From: Platerodrilus igneus
Taxonomy: Eukaryota; Arthropoda; Insecta; Coleoptera; Lycidae
Direction of reading: 5' to 3'
DNA length: 64,000 nt
NCBI GenBank assembly: GCA_036346225.1
Contig: JARFIW010000884.1
Span: 1,488,001 to 1,552,000, forward strand
This document shows, piece after piece, positions 35,456 to 46,884 of the stretch; position 1 is the stretch's first letter; each line of letters opens with the position of its first letter. Under the pieces are notes generated by a model. It ran no database searches. It was given only the letters and a program-made list of their open reading frames with translations, and was not told the DNA's origin. A program made the translations under genes and the position numbers.

Positions 35456-36305
35456 CCGTAAGTATACCATTACAGATGTATGATGGTCACCGTACATACA
35501 ATATTAACGATAAGTTCCATCTCACCTAACGATGCTCATGACCAAGTGTGAGCTTCGAGTCGAACCCGATAAACATGTGGACGTGACCCTTTCCCAGGAG
35601 CAGTGCCAACAAAGAAACAAAAAGAAATTGATCTAAAGTCTCACCCACGTCCAAGTTGTAGGCTGGCTTCCACCTCTTAAGGACGGAGTGGACCAGCTGT
35701 GTGCGGAATCACGCCATGTGCGTGTTCTCTCGTGCCAACAGGAGCGATGATTTGAATTGATCGTTAGGCCCACCGGAGGAAGCTAGAATAATTGCAGGTA
35801 AATTAATTTAGTTCCGCCAAAACGTACATGTTTGTAAAACCACAATTACTTACCACGCAGTACTGCGTGCACAAAATTCCATAAAAACGGGAACGAAGAA
35901 TCTAACAATCACGACGAGTGCTTTTTGATAATTCAGAAAAGAAAGTGAATATTAATTCGTTTAACAAATAACTAGAGTTCAAAGTAATATTGGTGTTATC
36001 AAACGAGATTAGAAAACTTGAAAACACGGTTTTATCGGGTAGTTCAATACCTCATTCCAACGAGTCTTTAGCTGGAAATCACATAAGAATCAATTGTATG
36101 CAGTTGTAATGTATAATAAGTTAACGGATAAAGCAAGGTATTGACTATTTAATTTTAGCATAAACTTACGTTTCGAAATAAATAAGTTTAAAATGAAAAT
36201 TAGTAGAAAGCGTACTTATTGTAAACAGGATGTTGTCGACGTATGAAAGAGTAGAAACGGAATCGATGTAAATGAAATAACCAAATACCGCCGAAAATGA
36301 ACGTA
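35456..36305. other. no gene recognised; GC-normal block at 35,500-35,790
   Basis: Around 35,540-35,790 the base composition is balanced, unlike its neighbours, and includes a B-box-like string on the minus strand (GGGTTCGACTCGAAGC). It could be another SINE family, but with one copy this cannot be tested. Confidence 0.3.
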
Positions 36306-36399
36306 ACAAATCTGTCCCACCAAGTATATTAATAGAGTGTTATTTCACAAATGGGATTACATTAAAACCGGAAATTGAAATATATATTGTAAAATGTGA

Positions 36400-36450
36400 T
36401 AATTGTTTCGGCCGCTATAAAGTTTCATAACACCGGCCATCATCAAGACA
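36400..36450 (-). ncRNA. partial hammerhead-ribozyme-like motif in the Penelope 3' UTR
   Basis: Read on the minus strand: CTTGATGA (36,447-36,440), then GGCCG, a 19-nt loop, CGGCC, then GAAAC (36,409-36,405). This resembles the hammerhead core CUGAUGA, stem II, GAAA, with a perfect 5-bp stem II. Hammerhead motifs are known in Penelope-like elements. The first core box has an extra T, and I cannot find a convincing stem III or cleavage triplet, so activity is doubtful. Confidence 0.35.
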
Positions 36451-37588
36451 TAAAAAGATTAAGTTGACTAATTAAATAGCAAAGTATAGAACAATTGACA
36501 ATATGGGATTAAAACAAAATAAAGAAAACCGTAAAATAGAACACTTCTCAAAAACAGTTTTGTTTAATGTACTGATAAATGTGCCATCATTATCAAGTGA
36601 TTGCACGACAAACGAATAACTAAAATTGATTAAAATTTTTGTTTTTAAAAATTTAGGTTACCATGGTGCGCCACAGCCGAGAAGTAAGTGGTATAAGTTA
36701 AAGGTGCAGACTCCAAATAAATACATAGGAATGAGTGTTGATGGCACTAACTGTGTACATTAAACTTTATAAAACTACCTATTGTTTGTTAATGAATAGA
36801 CAAATAATGTAATTTAATCACAAGATAAAATATAGATTTTTAAAAAACGTATTGTATGAAAAACACAGTAGTAGTGAAGCATATAGTGTAAAAACACATA
36901 GAAGTAACAAAATATGAGATTATGTTTGATTTTTATAGGTTTTTAGAAAAAAAGTAGTTATGTTATTAATGTCCCAAGGAGAAACGTCGTTTAAACAATC
37001 GGTATTATTATTATTGTGTAAAGCGGATTGTATTTCGAAACTTTCCGTAAGAACAAACTTTCAGAATGAATTGGTAGAATGTAACAATTTACAGTCTGAG
37101 TTTGTTACGCTTTCCCGCGTTTCTACTATTGCGCAATTGTTTAATATAACGTATAATTACGCGGCAAATTACGCGCCAGTTGCATCAAATACCAAACACG
37201 TTTAAAAGTGATGCAATAGTCAAATTTTAAGCACAATATAAATAAAAGCAATGTACTCACTTAAATCGCACTTTACAGCCAAATCCCAGGGCCATCTCGT
37301 TGTGGGTCACATCACGCCATTGCTGAGTCAAATTATCAATCCGTTCGAAACCACTTTTCCCCTCGTAGAGGGGACAACCAGGTAGAGTTACTCAAAGGTA
37401 AGGTAAGGGAACCTACAACCTAAAAAGAGAAAAGACACTCACACAACACAGGTAGATGTTCTTGGCTTCAGGTTTCGTAGCTTAATGGCGTATTTTTACG
37501 CATTCTGCACCTGCGCATTCTTTTGCGCAAACGCAACTGCCCGGAATGACGGAAATTGACAAGTTCATTTAAAAATATCCGCGGGAAT

Positions 37589-38032
37589 TTATTTGCAAAT
37601 TATAAGAATGTACATTACCAAATTTGGAATGTAACAAGTTATTGAAATCGTGTAAATTATATATAAGATGTTGGGCGAAAGCAGATTTAACATCAGATTA
37701 CTTCCTATTATGATATTGAGGTTTGAGATAACGCAATGTTCTTTCAATCTTGTTCTAATCGAATGCTTGGTCCTGTTTATATATACTGTATTAATGATAT
37801 CATGTTTACAAGAGGTACATGTGAGCTGATATACACCACTTCGATCGAGATAATTTGTTGAAATTTTGATGTTATATAGTATTTTCTTAATTGAGTTTGG
37901 AATTGTGAAAGAATTATTCAAATTTTTGTTTTTCAATATATTTACAATTCTGTACGATAAATTGCCAATAAAGGATATTGAAAAATATTTTTTGTTAACG
38001 TGAGTATTATCCAAGGTTAACTTTTTATCCAA
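37589..38032 (-). pseudogene. Penelope-like GIY-YIG endonuclease domain
   Basis: The 147-codon frame holds a linker (ISFIGNLSYRIVNILKNKN), then SGVYQLTCTSCKHD (GVY in place of GIY, with the CxxC pair typical of Penelope-like elements), VYINRTKHSIRTRLKEH (YIN for YIG; conserved Arg before KEH). A frameshift follows, after which another frame continues SAFAQHLIYNLHDFNN. The endonuclease is thought to nick target DNA for target-primed reverse transcription. The YIG change and the frameshift argue against function. The nominal ATG is internal. Confidence 0.8.
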
Positions 38033-38043
38033 AATGTATGATG

Positions 38044-38506
38044 AATGTCAGAAGTAATTAATAATTGTTTCACAAATTCTTTACATTGAATTGGTGGGAC
38101 TTGAGTGAATAAATTACTAGTATGAAAGCTAAGCAATAAAGAATTTTTAGATATGATGGTGTTAGACAATTTTTGAATTAGTTCATTGGAATTTTTGATA
38201 GAGAAATTAGAATGAAAATTTAGAATTTTTGTAAGGTTTTGTTGATCTATGCAGAAAGATTTTTGACCGGTGAATTAATAAATGAAACAATAAGTCTTAA
38301 CACATAGATAAAAAAAACTTTACAAAAATTCTAAATTTTCATTCTAATTTCTTTATCAAAAATTTCTAGGAACTAATTCAAAAATTATCTAACACCATCA
38401 TACCTAAAAATTCTTAATTGGTTGGTTGTGATATTAGTAATTTATTCACTCAGGTTCCCCTAATTGAATGTAAAGAATTGGCGAAACAATTATTAATTAT
38501 CTCTGA
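38044..38506. repeat. inverted repeat at the junction of the two Penelope copies
   Basis: 38,044-38,245 and 38,312-38,506 are reverse complements (about 90% identical by eye) separated by ~66 bp. Both arms are the N-terminal reverse transcriptase region, so the two copies meet head-to-head. Confidence 0.88.
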
Positions 38507-39010
38507 CATTGCTGATACTACCGCCTAAAAATCCAATAATCCGTTGGAGATCTACTTACCACAAAATTTTTTTCAATTTAACAATAAATTTTATAAACAG
38601 AACAATGGCCTACCAATGGGAGGGAGGGCATATTGAGCCTATGGTTGACTGAAGTTTTTTTAAATAATTTGAAAAACTACAGTTTATGTCTAAAAACAAC
38701 CTATTTATAAATCATATAGTGTACTATCATCGTTACATGATGTCATATTTTTAATTTTTAATGGTAATAGAAATACACTTGATAAATTTTTTAAATATAT
38801 GAATACAGTTCACCCAAAAATTAAATATATCATGAAAATCAATGATGGCAACACACTAGCTTTTCTAGATCGCTTCATATCTTTGAAAGATACTAATCTT
38901 TCATATTTATAGAAAATCTACAGACACAGATAACATTAATTCCTTTCGATTCGGCTCATCCAATTCAACATAAAAAATCATTCTTCAATAGCGCTATACA
39001 TATCGCTATG
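38320..39010 (+). pseudogene. Penelope-like reverse transcriptase, decayed
   Basis: Recognisable motifs with stops and frameshifts between: motif A CDISNLFTQVPL (Asp codon 38,430-38,432 retained), FFQFNNKFYKQNNGLPMGG (38,565-38,625), a degraded catalytic box reading SSLHDVIF at 38,727-38,750 where family members have Tyr-x-Asp-Asp, then FNGNRNTLDKFFKYMN, VHPKIKYIMKIN and TLAFLDRFISLKD. The GLPMG and VHPxIKxxMEI-type blocks are characteristic of Penelope-like elements rather than LTR or RTE reverse transcriptases. Loss of the second Asp and multiple stops make it inactive. Confidence 0.83.
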
Positions 39011-39014
39011 ATAA

Positions 39015-40980
39015 TATGGTTATTTAAGGGTATATAAGATCACAAGGGAGGAATACTTCATGTAAACATTATAAAAATCAAGAAAACCAAACATTCAAAT
39101 CATAAAAAGTAAATAATTCGTTCGTTATACAACAGCAGATACAAATCACCCTGTATAAAATCACTAACCAGAAATAATTAATTCAAAGAAGCACATTCAG
39201 TAATAACTTAACCACATTCATCAAAATAAATAATTGCGGACTCAACCCAATCCGTTTTAAAACATTTAAAACATTCCTAAGCTCAAAATAAATACAAATT
39301 TGGCACATTTAAAGTAAAATAAACGTAAAATAAATTTTCTTTCAACCTAGATGCATTTGCGTAAGAAATCTAAGTCAATAAAAGGCATATAATTTATACC
39401 AGTTTGTATAGGCAAACATTTGAAAGTGGGCATATTTCATAAAGTATAATGAATTGAGGCGAAAGCGTACGTGCCGTTTGAAATGTAGGAATTGCCACAT
39501 TTTAATAAAACCCAGCCTATGTAAACAAAGTATGGACACTAAAATTAAAACTACGTGCAGTTGAAAGGTACAAAAATACCAAATTACATAATACAAAGCT
39601 CTGATGTACGTGCAAAATCAAGCGTCTACAACATGTAATACCAAATAAAACCCAACAGGTTGAAGATAGCACATAACTGCAATGCCTTTGCCGGGGTCTA
39701 ATAATAAAATAGCGAGCGGTCAACCAAAACGAGCATGTAGAACGAATTTATCTATAAAACCGACCGTAGCCGATAAGAGGGACCATTTCATGATCGACGC
39801 ACGGACTGTAATAATCGAAATAAAAGTATTACGTAAATTTCAATTTAGTGAAGTTAAATTGAAAGCTATAAGTGAAAGTCCTATTAATTAAAAATTCCAA
39901 GTGGAAAACAGTAAAAGTGAGCGGTTGAAATACGAATGCAAAACTCTGCCTTTAATATAAAACGTGAGTTTAGATTTAATTAATATAAACAAAATTTTTA
40001 CAATTTATTTAGGGCTCTAAGTAAGGACACTACTATAAATCGATTCGAAGTATGGAAAATTAAAATCGAGAATAAATTGACTCTAAGTATGGGAAATTAA
40101 AATCGATTCTAAGTACGGACACTGAGTAAGCAACTAAATACTGAGCGTTGAACTAAACAACCAACTAAATAATTAAATAAATAAGACTAAATTACGACGC
40201 TAAAATACTGGGATAGAACTCTAAATAAGATGCTTGAAGTATAGGGTTAGTACTTCAAATCATCTGACAAACGGCTACGAGTTGCTGGAAAATCGATAGA
40301 AGTACAGGAATAAACGCCAAGCGGCGAGTCAACGACTTGATATCACTAAACAAGCAACCGATTTGAATTAGGAAGCTCTAATAAGAAGCAGTAGGAGGAG
40401 TGTCAGATCAGAATTATCTATTCAATTCGTGGTACGTTACATTTATTATTTTAAATATTTGTTGAACTTAAAACTTGCATGTAATTTAGATATTTGGTGT
40501 GAAAGGTCAACAAAAAGTTTGGTTGGTACATAAAAGTACGTCTAAAAAGGGGAATAGTTCTTCGAACGTTCAATGAAACCATTCATAGTAAAATACAATT
40601 ATATTTGCTGACTTTAATTGCTATAGAAAGGTTATAAATTTTGTAAGGAATAAATTTGATAGGAGTGTTTATATTTATTTTGATTTAAAAGTTATGTAAA
40701 TTGTAAATGATATTAAAAAGGACGTAGAATTGCAAATTGTGAATTTTCTTCGCTTATTATACGAATTTGGTGAATTTTGCTTGTATTATTCAGGTACCTG
40801 GAGAGTTAGAGGGGAGTAGGTAAAAATTCTCTGTTATAATATCGTCGTTCACTCTGTGCGGGGTATCACTGAGCTAGTCGGGGCATAAATTTAATTGCGT
40901 TAATTTTAAATGATATTTTATGGGCACAGAGAGGTGGCGATAAACAAGTAATTGGTCGTTATATATCTGACGAGCGGCGA
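39015..40980. mobile_element. unrecognised insertion within the Penelope copy
   Basis: Separates the reverse transcriptase from its C-terminal continuation. Contains a CACCCTGTATAAAATC string at 39,147 and an imperfect ~35-bp repeat (AAGTATGGAAAATTAAAATC, AAGTATGGGAAATTAAAATC, TAAGTACGGACACTGAG) at 40,048-40,130. No open frame recognised (a 69-codon frame at 39,682 has no motif). Exact ends and target duplication not resolved. Confidence 0.45.
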
Positions 40981-41910
40981 TATCGTAGCAATATATTACT
41001 TAAAACGCTTCTTTCTGATCAAAATTATACAATAGAACTTAACATTATAAAAACTATTGCTCTTAATAATGAATATTCGAACAATTTTGTTGATAAAACG
41101 TTAACAAAAAATATTTTTCTATATTCTTCATTGGCAATTTATCATAGGGAATTGTAAATATATTAAGAAATATTCTGGAAGTCTGTTCTTAAAGAAAGCT
41201 GTGAAATACAATCCGCTTTACACAATAATAATATCAATTGCTTAAACGATGCTTCTCCTATGGACATTAATAACATAACTACTCTTTTTCTAAAAACCAA
41301 TAAAAATCAAACATAATCTCATACTTTGTTACTTCTATTTGTTTTTACACTATTTGCTTCGCTACTACTCTGTTTTTCATACAATTTATTTAATATCGAC
41401 ATTTATGGTGTTTTCCTATATTTTTATTCATAAACCAGACCCATACAATAATTTTTTTAAATGCTATATTTTATCTGTAATTAAATTACATTATATGTTT
41501 ATTAATTAACTAACAATAGATAGTTTTATAAAGCTTAATGTATATAAATAGCGCCACCCACACTCATTCCTATCCATTTATTTGGAGTGTGCACCCTTAA
41601 TTTATACCATTTACTTCTCGACTTGCGCACTCCATGGTAACCTAATTTTTTAAAAACAAAAATTTTAATCAATGTTAATTATTTGTTTGTCGTGCAATCA
41701 CTTGATAGTGATGGCATATTTAAGTACATTAAACAATCTGTGATGTAACATTATTTTTATGACTGTTTTTGATACGTGTTCTATTTTAGGGGTTTCTTTA
41801 TAGCGGCCGAAACAATTGTCATGTTTTACAATATTCTAATTTTTGGTGTTAAAGTAAATCTAATTTCTGAAAACAACTTTTCTATTAAAATACTTTGTGG
41901 GACAGATTAA

Positions 41911-42615
41911 AGATTTTTTCATTGAAATATTTTAAACCTGGATTTTAAATTCACAAAACAAGCTGTCACTATACTTCACATCACTTGGAATGAACCCGTT
42001 GACAACAAAGTACATCACAAGGCGAAACGCAGTAATAGGCAACGTGTTTCCTAATGTTTGAGTACGTTGTAGAACAATATATTCATTTTTTGGGTATCAC
42101 AAGGAAGTTAAATATGCATAAATAAAAACGAGCTTAATTTGATTTATTGACTGATCACTGTACTATTGGTACGAAACCCTAATTGTACGAACCCGACCCA
42201 TCTCTTGCCTAATTTTTATAGCTCAGTTTTCTCACTATCAAAATCTTGGAAGAGTGTTTTAGGTGAAAATATTTCTGTGGAACCGCACTTAACTGATGTA
42301 GGTTGTCATACGCAAATGCGTTTTAACAAACCCCCTGGTGCGAACTGTAACAAAACATTGATTATGTGGTTAGGCTAAAATAACTGGGTAGCAGTTTCCC
42401 ATTACTTCTGCCACGTAATAGGAGCGATGACGTTAATTACCCAGTAATTATGAAGGCCAATTCAGTCTATTAATAATGTACAACCGTCGTTAAAATGTTT
42501 TTTGTAATAACGAAATAAGACTTCAATATTGCCTGATTAGTTAATACACGTTTTTGTGTTTCATCAAATTCCTGGTCTTTATTTAGTTAGTCTTTTTGTT
42601 TGTCGAAAGATTTCG
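41911..42615. other. no gene recognised
   Basis: A 70-codon plus-strand frame at 42,166-42,378 is not recognised. Otherwise A+T-rich. Confidence 0.35.
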
Positions 42616-42616
42616 T

Positions 42617-43115
42617 GGTCGAAATTTTTATAACACAACATTAAGGGATATTTCAAACACAGGAAAACTTTCTAACTGAGTAAGAAACAGCGAATTTTAT
42701 TTTATTTTACAACATACTTGCCGCAAAGTTCTCAACTATTGAGTTTTCTCTTGGAAAGCTTCTTGGTGTCATAGTTATCTCATAAAAACAAGACTGCAAA
42801 AATTCACAAAATGTGTCTAAGCTACAAAAATAAATGGGACGTAACTGTTTTAAATGACATTTTTATGGTCGAAATTTTCATAACACAATATTCGAGACTA
42901 TGTCAAACATACACGAATACTTTCTAACTAAAAAGGAAACTAATTTTATTTTTATTTTACAACATATTTTTTGCCGCTTCCCAAGCATTACGTTTTATCT
43001 CAGCAAGCTTCTTGATATTGTAATATTTACTTCATAAAAAGCAAAATTACAAAAATTCTCAAAATGTATTTTCTTCAAAAATAAATGGAACGTTGACCGT
43101 TTAAAATTTTTTCAA
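42617..43115. repeat. tandem duplication, period 250 bp
   Basis: GGTCGAAATTTTTATAACAC at 42,617 and GGTCGAAATTTTCATAACAC at 42,867 begin two divergent units. Each runs through TTTCTAACT, TTTATTTTACAACATA, CAAGCTTCTTG-type, CATAAAAA, ATTCACAAAATGT-type and AAAATAAATGG-type blocks. Confidence 0.85.
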
Positions 43116-43559
43116 CTTGCGTCTTAAGAGTAAAAAGGTAGAAATCTTTATAGAGCGTTCAACGTAGGGCGGTACGGTCGAAAACGCTGTTAAAGCAACT
43201 AGCAGGCAACTATGGAGTGGCCGCCATTTATTTAGATTTTTTACCCATTTTATTTTTGCAATAATACGCATTGGTCAAACTGTTAGCAGTAAAGTATTCG
43301 AAATTGAAAATACAGCTCAAATTAAAAAGCTGATTTCAAATATCAATTATAGTTTATGAAACAAGAGCTATTTTATAATTTGTCATTTTAAACGAAGATA
43401 TTTTTATTCAGACAAAATTTTATTCCCAAGCTTTTGCCACATCCACATAAGTTCTGGTCGAAAACCATTTCGTACTCAAGGTACCTTAAAACGTAAAGGT
43501 TTTGTTCTGACATTTTCTTCAAAAAATGTTATTTTCATGTTTCAATCTAATTGTTATTT

Positions 43560-43715
43560 TTATTGATAAATGCCACCAATAGGGTTAGGTTATTTTTTGT
43601 AAGATATATAATTTTAGCTTACATGCATTCTTGATTTAAGAAAGGATTATTTTTGTATTCTTACATTGTTTATACTCAAAGGTTGTCAAATTCATTATGG
43701 CGGTTTTAGGAATAG
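43560..43715 (+). repeat. dispersed repeat, inverted partner of 47,690-47,870
   Basis: TTAGCTTACATGCATTCTTG, ATTTAAGAAAGG, TCTTACATTGTTTATACTCA, GGTTGTCAAATTCATTATGG and CGGTTTTA match the reverse complement of the later copy. Confidence 0.75.
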
Positions 43716-44242
43716 GAATGATATCGTTCTTATGTATTCTAAATTGGTGCGGTTTTACAATCCTTTGGTTCTGATTAATTATAAAAAAACTTTGGACTGC
43801 CAATTGTTATATACAGTTTGATTCAAGAAAACCTAACCGGTAATTCACGGAGTAACTCGGTGAAATACAGGTGTAAAAATGCGGTGTTCCGATAAAGTAC
43901 TGAAAACCTCGACTGTATTATCAAAAACGTTTGCCAACTATCTCAGTGGAAAGGGTATTGTAAGTGTTCGAAGAAGGTATCAGAATACTATCGTGTGGGA
44001 AACAATATCTTAATCGGGAATTATATTGAACACCACTTAATTTTGAAATAGTGGGGTTCCTAGGGAAAACCCTAGAAGGTATAATAAGAGGTTGCTAAAA
44101 TCCGAAATCAGGAAAGTAAATCTGGTCTTAAATTTGTGCGAGAAACAATCGAATTCATTAAATTTAGAACAAACTTAAACTAAACGTATTGATATCGATA
44201 CCTATAACGATAACGATAACTATATACTGCTAGCTGAAAAGA

Positions 44243-44427
44243 TGCGGTTCCGTGGCATAGTTGGTATACGTGTGACTACTGTGCCCAAGGTCCTGGGTTC
44301 GAATCCCGACACAATCCGCTTGAAAAATGTTAGGCGAGCATTTTTCACAAAAATACGTCCTCGTTTGGACGAGCTGTAAAATGGAGGTCCCGTGTGTGAG
44401 TATTGTAAAGCACGTTAAAGATCCCTA
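44243..44427 (+). mobile_element. tRNA-derived SINE, copy 5 (3'-truncated)
   Basis: Best preserved promoter of the set: A box TGGCATAGTTGG (44,253-44,264) and B box GTTCGAATC (44,297-44,305), both matching RNA polymerase III consensus. The body ends abruptly after TTAAAGATCCCTATC at 44,427, so the 3' half is missing. That is unusual for SINEs, which normally lose 5' sequence. Confidence 0.88.
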
Positions 44428-46555
44428 TCAGTTCGATACCTAATTATTCAATGGTTAACTGTACTTAATGCATGTTATCTGTTTCAGTGGTCTTGGCAAA
44501 GTGCTCCACAAAAGATACATTCCTTTCAAAAAAACGAAATCACCTTCGGCAGAATTATCTATTTAATATTATAACAAAACTTTATCATTTACTGATTGGG
44601 TTAATTAGTTAGGGGTTATTTTATATCCCCAAATGTGACCAGTAATCTTTAAGGAGGGATTCCCTTAAAATGATGGAACGCAATTATCTTCCGACTATGC
44701 TAGGGGTCTATTCCTTGGGCAGAGCTTATGAGGATTGGTCGTGGGTTTTTTTACGAAGCATTATTTTATTACTCGGGCTAGATTCTCGACAAAACAGGGG
44801 TTTGAATAGGGCGCCACCAAGTCATTAACTTTAAACACAGGGTTTCCCTAAAGAGGACTTGGGCGTTCTTAGGGAGGAATACCGCATTAACTGCTAACGT
44901 AGGAGCTGAAAAGAAAATTTAGTTAAATATACAAAAATGAGGACACAAGAAGTATTCTCTTGCTACCTCATATAAAAAAAAACAACAAAGATTAATCAGG
45001 CAACAATAATATAAACACAGGTTTTATGCTTCGAATACTGAAAAGGCTATTAAAGCTTCTTGTTAAATTGGGTTCATCACTTTACTCTATTTGATCTTAT
45101 ACTTTGTTACCCTATTTCTGAACGTACTTGTTCCGAATAAAACAATTAATTAAGAAAATTAAATGTTGTTTCTTTAATTAAAATTGGTCTTTCATAAAAA
45201 TCTTAAATATAAAATTCATGTTTAAGAAAAGATAATACAAGTTTCATCTACTCATAAGGTAGGTTTATATATTCAAAGAAAAATATCAAAACTTTAAATG
45301 TTACTTTAGTTACAAAGATTTAACTCGAATTTATACCAGAAATATCAGATCTGCTTTTTCTGTTTACATGTTTATAAAACTTTAACTACTTTGTCTATTA
45401 ATTCATTATTTCAAGACTGTAAATGAAAACATACATATATAAAACATCAATAGGAACTCTTTAAGTTTGCTTAATTTCATAAAATTTAGTATTAATTATA
45501 CTGAACTAGTATTAACAACAAAAATTTACTAAGGTCCTTTTTAATATGCGAAACGGATTTATCAGAATAGATAGTGTTACAACTTCATACAGTTGGAGGT
45601 CAGCGATTGACAGTATAGATGGCCTTATCGTATATTGTTGTTGTGCTACACATATGGCGGAGCGATAAATCCTTTTTGCTTCACCAACAGGACTCTCGTA
45701 TCGTCCTTCACCGACTCAACACCTAATAACTATCACCGCGAGTGCATATGTGGTGCTGCCCGACCAAGTTGCGTCGACCGGTAAACAACACCTTTCTTCG
45801 CGGGAGTAAATTGGTGAACAACATTGCAAGGTAAGCAAAGCATTAATTACGGTTTGACCTATGTTACTGTTTTTCGCGCCTTACCTCCAATTGCATACAA
45901 TTACAGTCCATTTGCTAAGCTTTACGCTTTGGGAAACGTTCTGGAGCTGTCCCGATTTTTATACACTCCAACGTGTACCACACAGATAGTTACAAAAATA
46001 TTTTTTGAAGCTGCCTTGTATCAAAGATCACCAAATGTAGACATGATGCAAGAATAATTCTAATCTCTTACCTTGGCTCTGCAGGTGTTCTTTACATGTT
46101 GTCGTCACAACATGTTCGGGCAGGTGTTAATACATACATTTTTCAGAAAACAAGTGACGTAAAATCCATATGTTCCACAGAACACAAACAGCTGCTTGAC
46201 CCTTGGACTGGACCATGCTAACTTCTATGCGTTTTTTGTTATACGCACGAACTGGATCAACCAAATACCAATACTAGACTTATACGCGCTATTGCGTATA
46301 GATCTTGAACGAAAGTTTCAACAGTACCATTCCAATACATCCTCGGACTTAATTTACCAACCATAAAAATTTCTACCTACTTTGTAGAATGTTTCATTTA
46401 AATTTGAACATATTGCTTTTCCCATAACATTACACAAAATCCATCTATCCATCGTACGGTTGAAGGACGTTCATATTGGATCAATCACTTATCGCAAAGT
46501 TGACGTGAATGAACCACAACTCGATATTCACAGGTGCAAAAGTAGGATTTTATCT
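44428..46555. other. no gene recognised; GC-rich block with a splice-donor-like end
   Basis: 45,590-45,835 is GC-richer, has a string shared with about 1,724 (GTCGACCGGT then AAACAACAC), and ends in TTGCAAGGTAAGCAAAG, a good 5' splice-site match. A 77-codon frame that follows (45,824-46,057) has no recognised motif. A GGCGCC string occurs at 44,811. Confidence 0.3.
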
Positions 46556-46568
46556 TCTTTTAAATACA

Positions 46569-46868
46569 TTACATGTGATTTTCCAATGCTCCACCCTAAG
46601 GTACTACATTGGCCAGGAAGCGAGTTTTTACCTGGAAAATTTCGAATTTTGCCGAACCCTTGCTGTTCCAAGCAAGGTAGGGATCTTTAACGTGCGTGAC
46701 AACACTCACACACGGGACCTCCATTTAACCTCTCATCCGAACGAGGACGTAATTTTGTGAAAAATGCTCACCTCTCATTTTTCAAGCAGTCGGCCGTGTC
46801 GGGATTTGAACCCGGGACCTTGGGATCCGTAGTCTTACGTGTACTACATTGATCCACGGCGACGCCTC
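46569..46868 (-). mobile_element. tRNA-derived SINE, copy 6
   Basis: Plus-strand text is the reverse complement of the family: TTTTCCAATGCTCCACCC, TTGCTGTTCCAAGCAAGG, GGGATCTTTAACGTGCGTGA, ACCTCTCATCCGAACGAGG, GGGATTTGAACCCGGGACC, TTGATCCACGGCGACGCC. Perfect 13-bp duplications TCTTTTAAATACA at 46,556-46,568 and 46,869-46,881 define its ends exactly. The head belongs with copy 2. Confidence 0.95.
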
Positions 46869-46884
46869 TCTTTTAAATACAGCA

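Larger units (their letters stand above)
36308..38290 (-). mobile_element. Penelope-like element, minus-strand copy of a head-to-head pair
   Basis: Minus-strand order from 38,290 down to 36,308: an N-terminal reverse transcriptase fragment (LQKLSNTIISKNS, then a motif-A region reading FHTSNLFTQVP), a jump straight to the GIY-YIG linker and domain (38,032-37,589), an unrelated stretch (about 37,210-37,560), the C-terminal region (SFEIQSALHNNNN around 37,040), and a ~650-bp 3' UTR. The reverse transcriptase palm is deleted after SDI. The 3' UTR matches that of the plus copy down to TCTATTAATATACTTGGTGG at 36,335. Confidence 0.8.
38300..41910 (+). mobile_element. Penelope-like element, plus-strand copy of a head-to-head pair
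   Basis: Plus-strand order: reverse transcriptase (38,320-39,010), an unrelated ~1.97 kb insertion (39,015-40,980), the post-RT region (LSDQNYTIELNIIKTIALNN at 40,998-41,060), and the C-terminal/3' UTR region (41,180-41,910) that is the reverse complement of 36,308-37,100. The GIY-YIG core itself is missing. It lacks the hammerhead-like core that the minus copy retains. Confidence 0.78.

Noticed and set aside
36960..37205. Plus-strand 81-codon open frame
   Set aside because: The minus strand carries the C-terminal region of the Penelope-like protein here, and its homologue at 41.2 kb is on the opposite strand as expected.
44620..44900. LTR retroelement leader around GGGCGCCACC
   Set aside because: A single GGCGCC string with no LTR or coding support.
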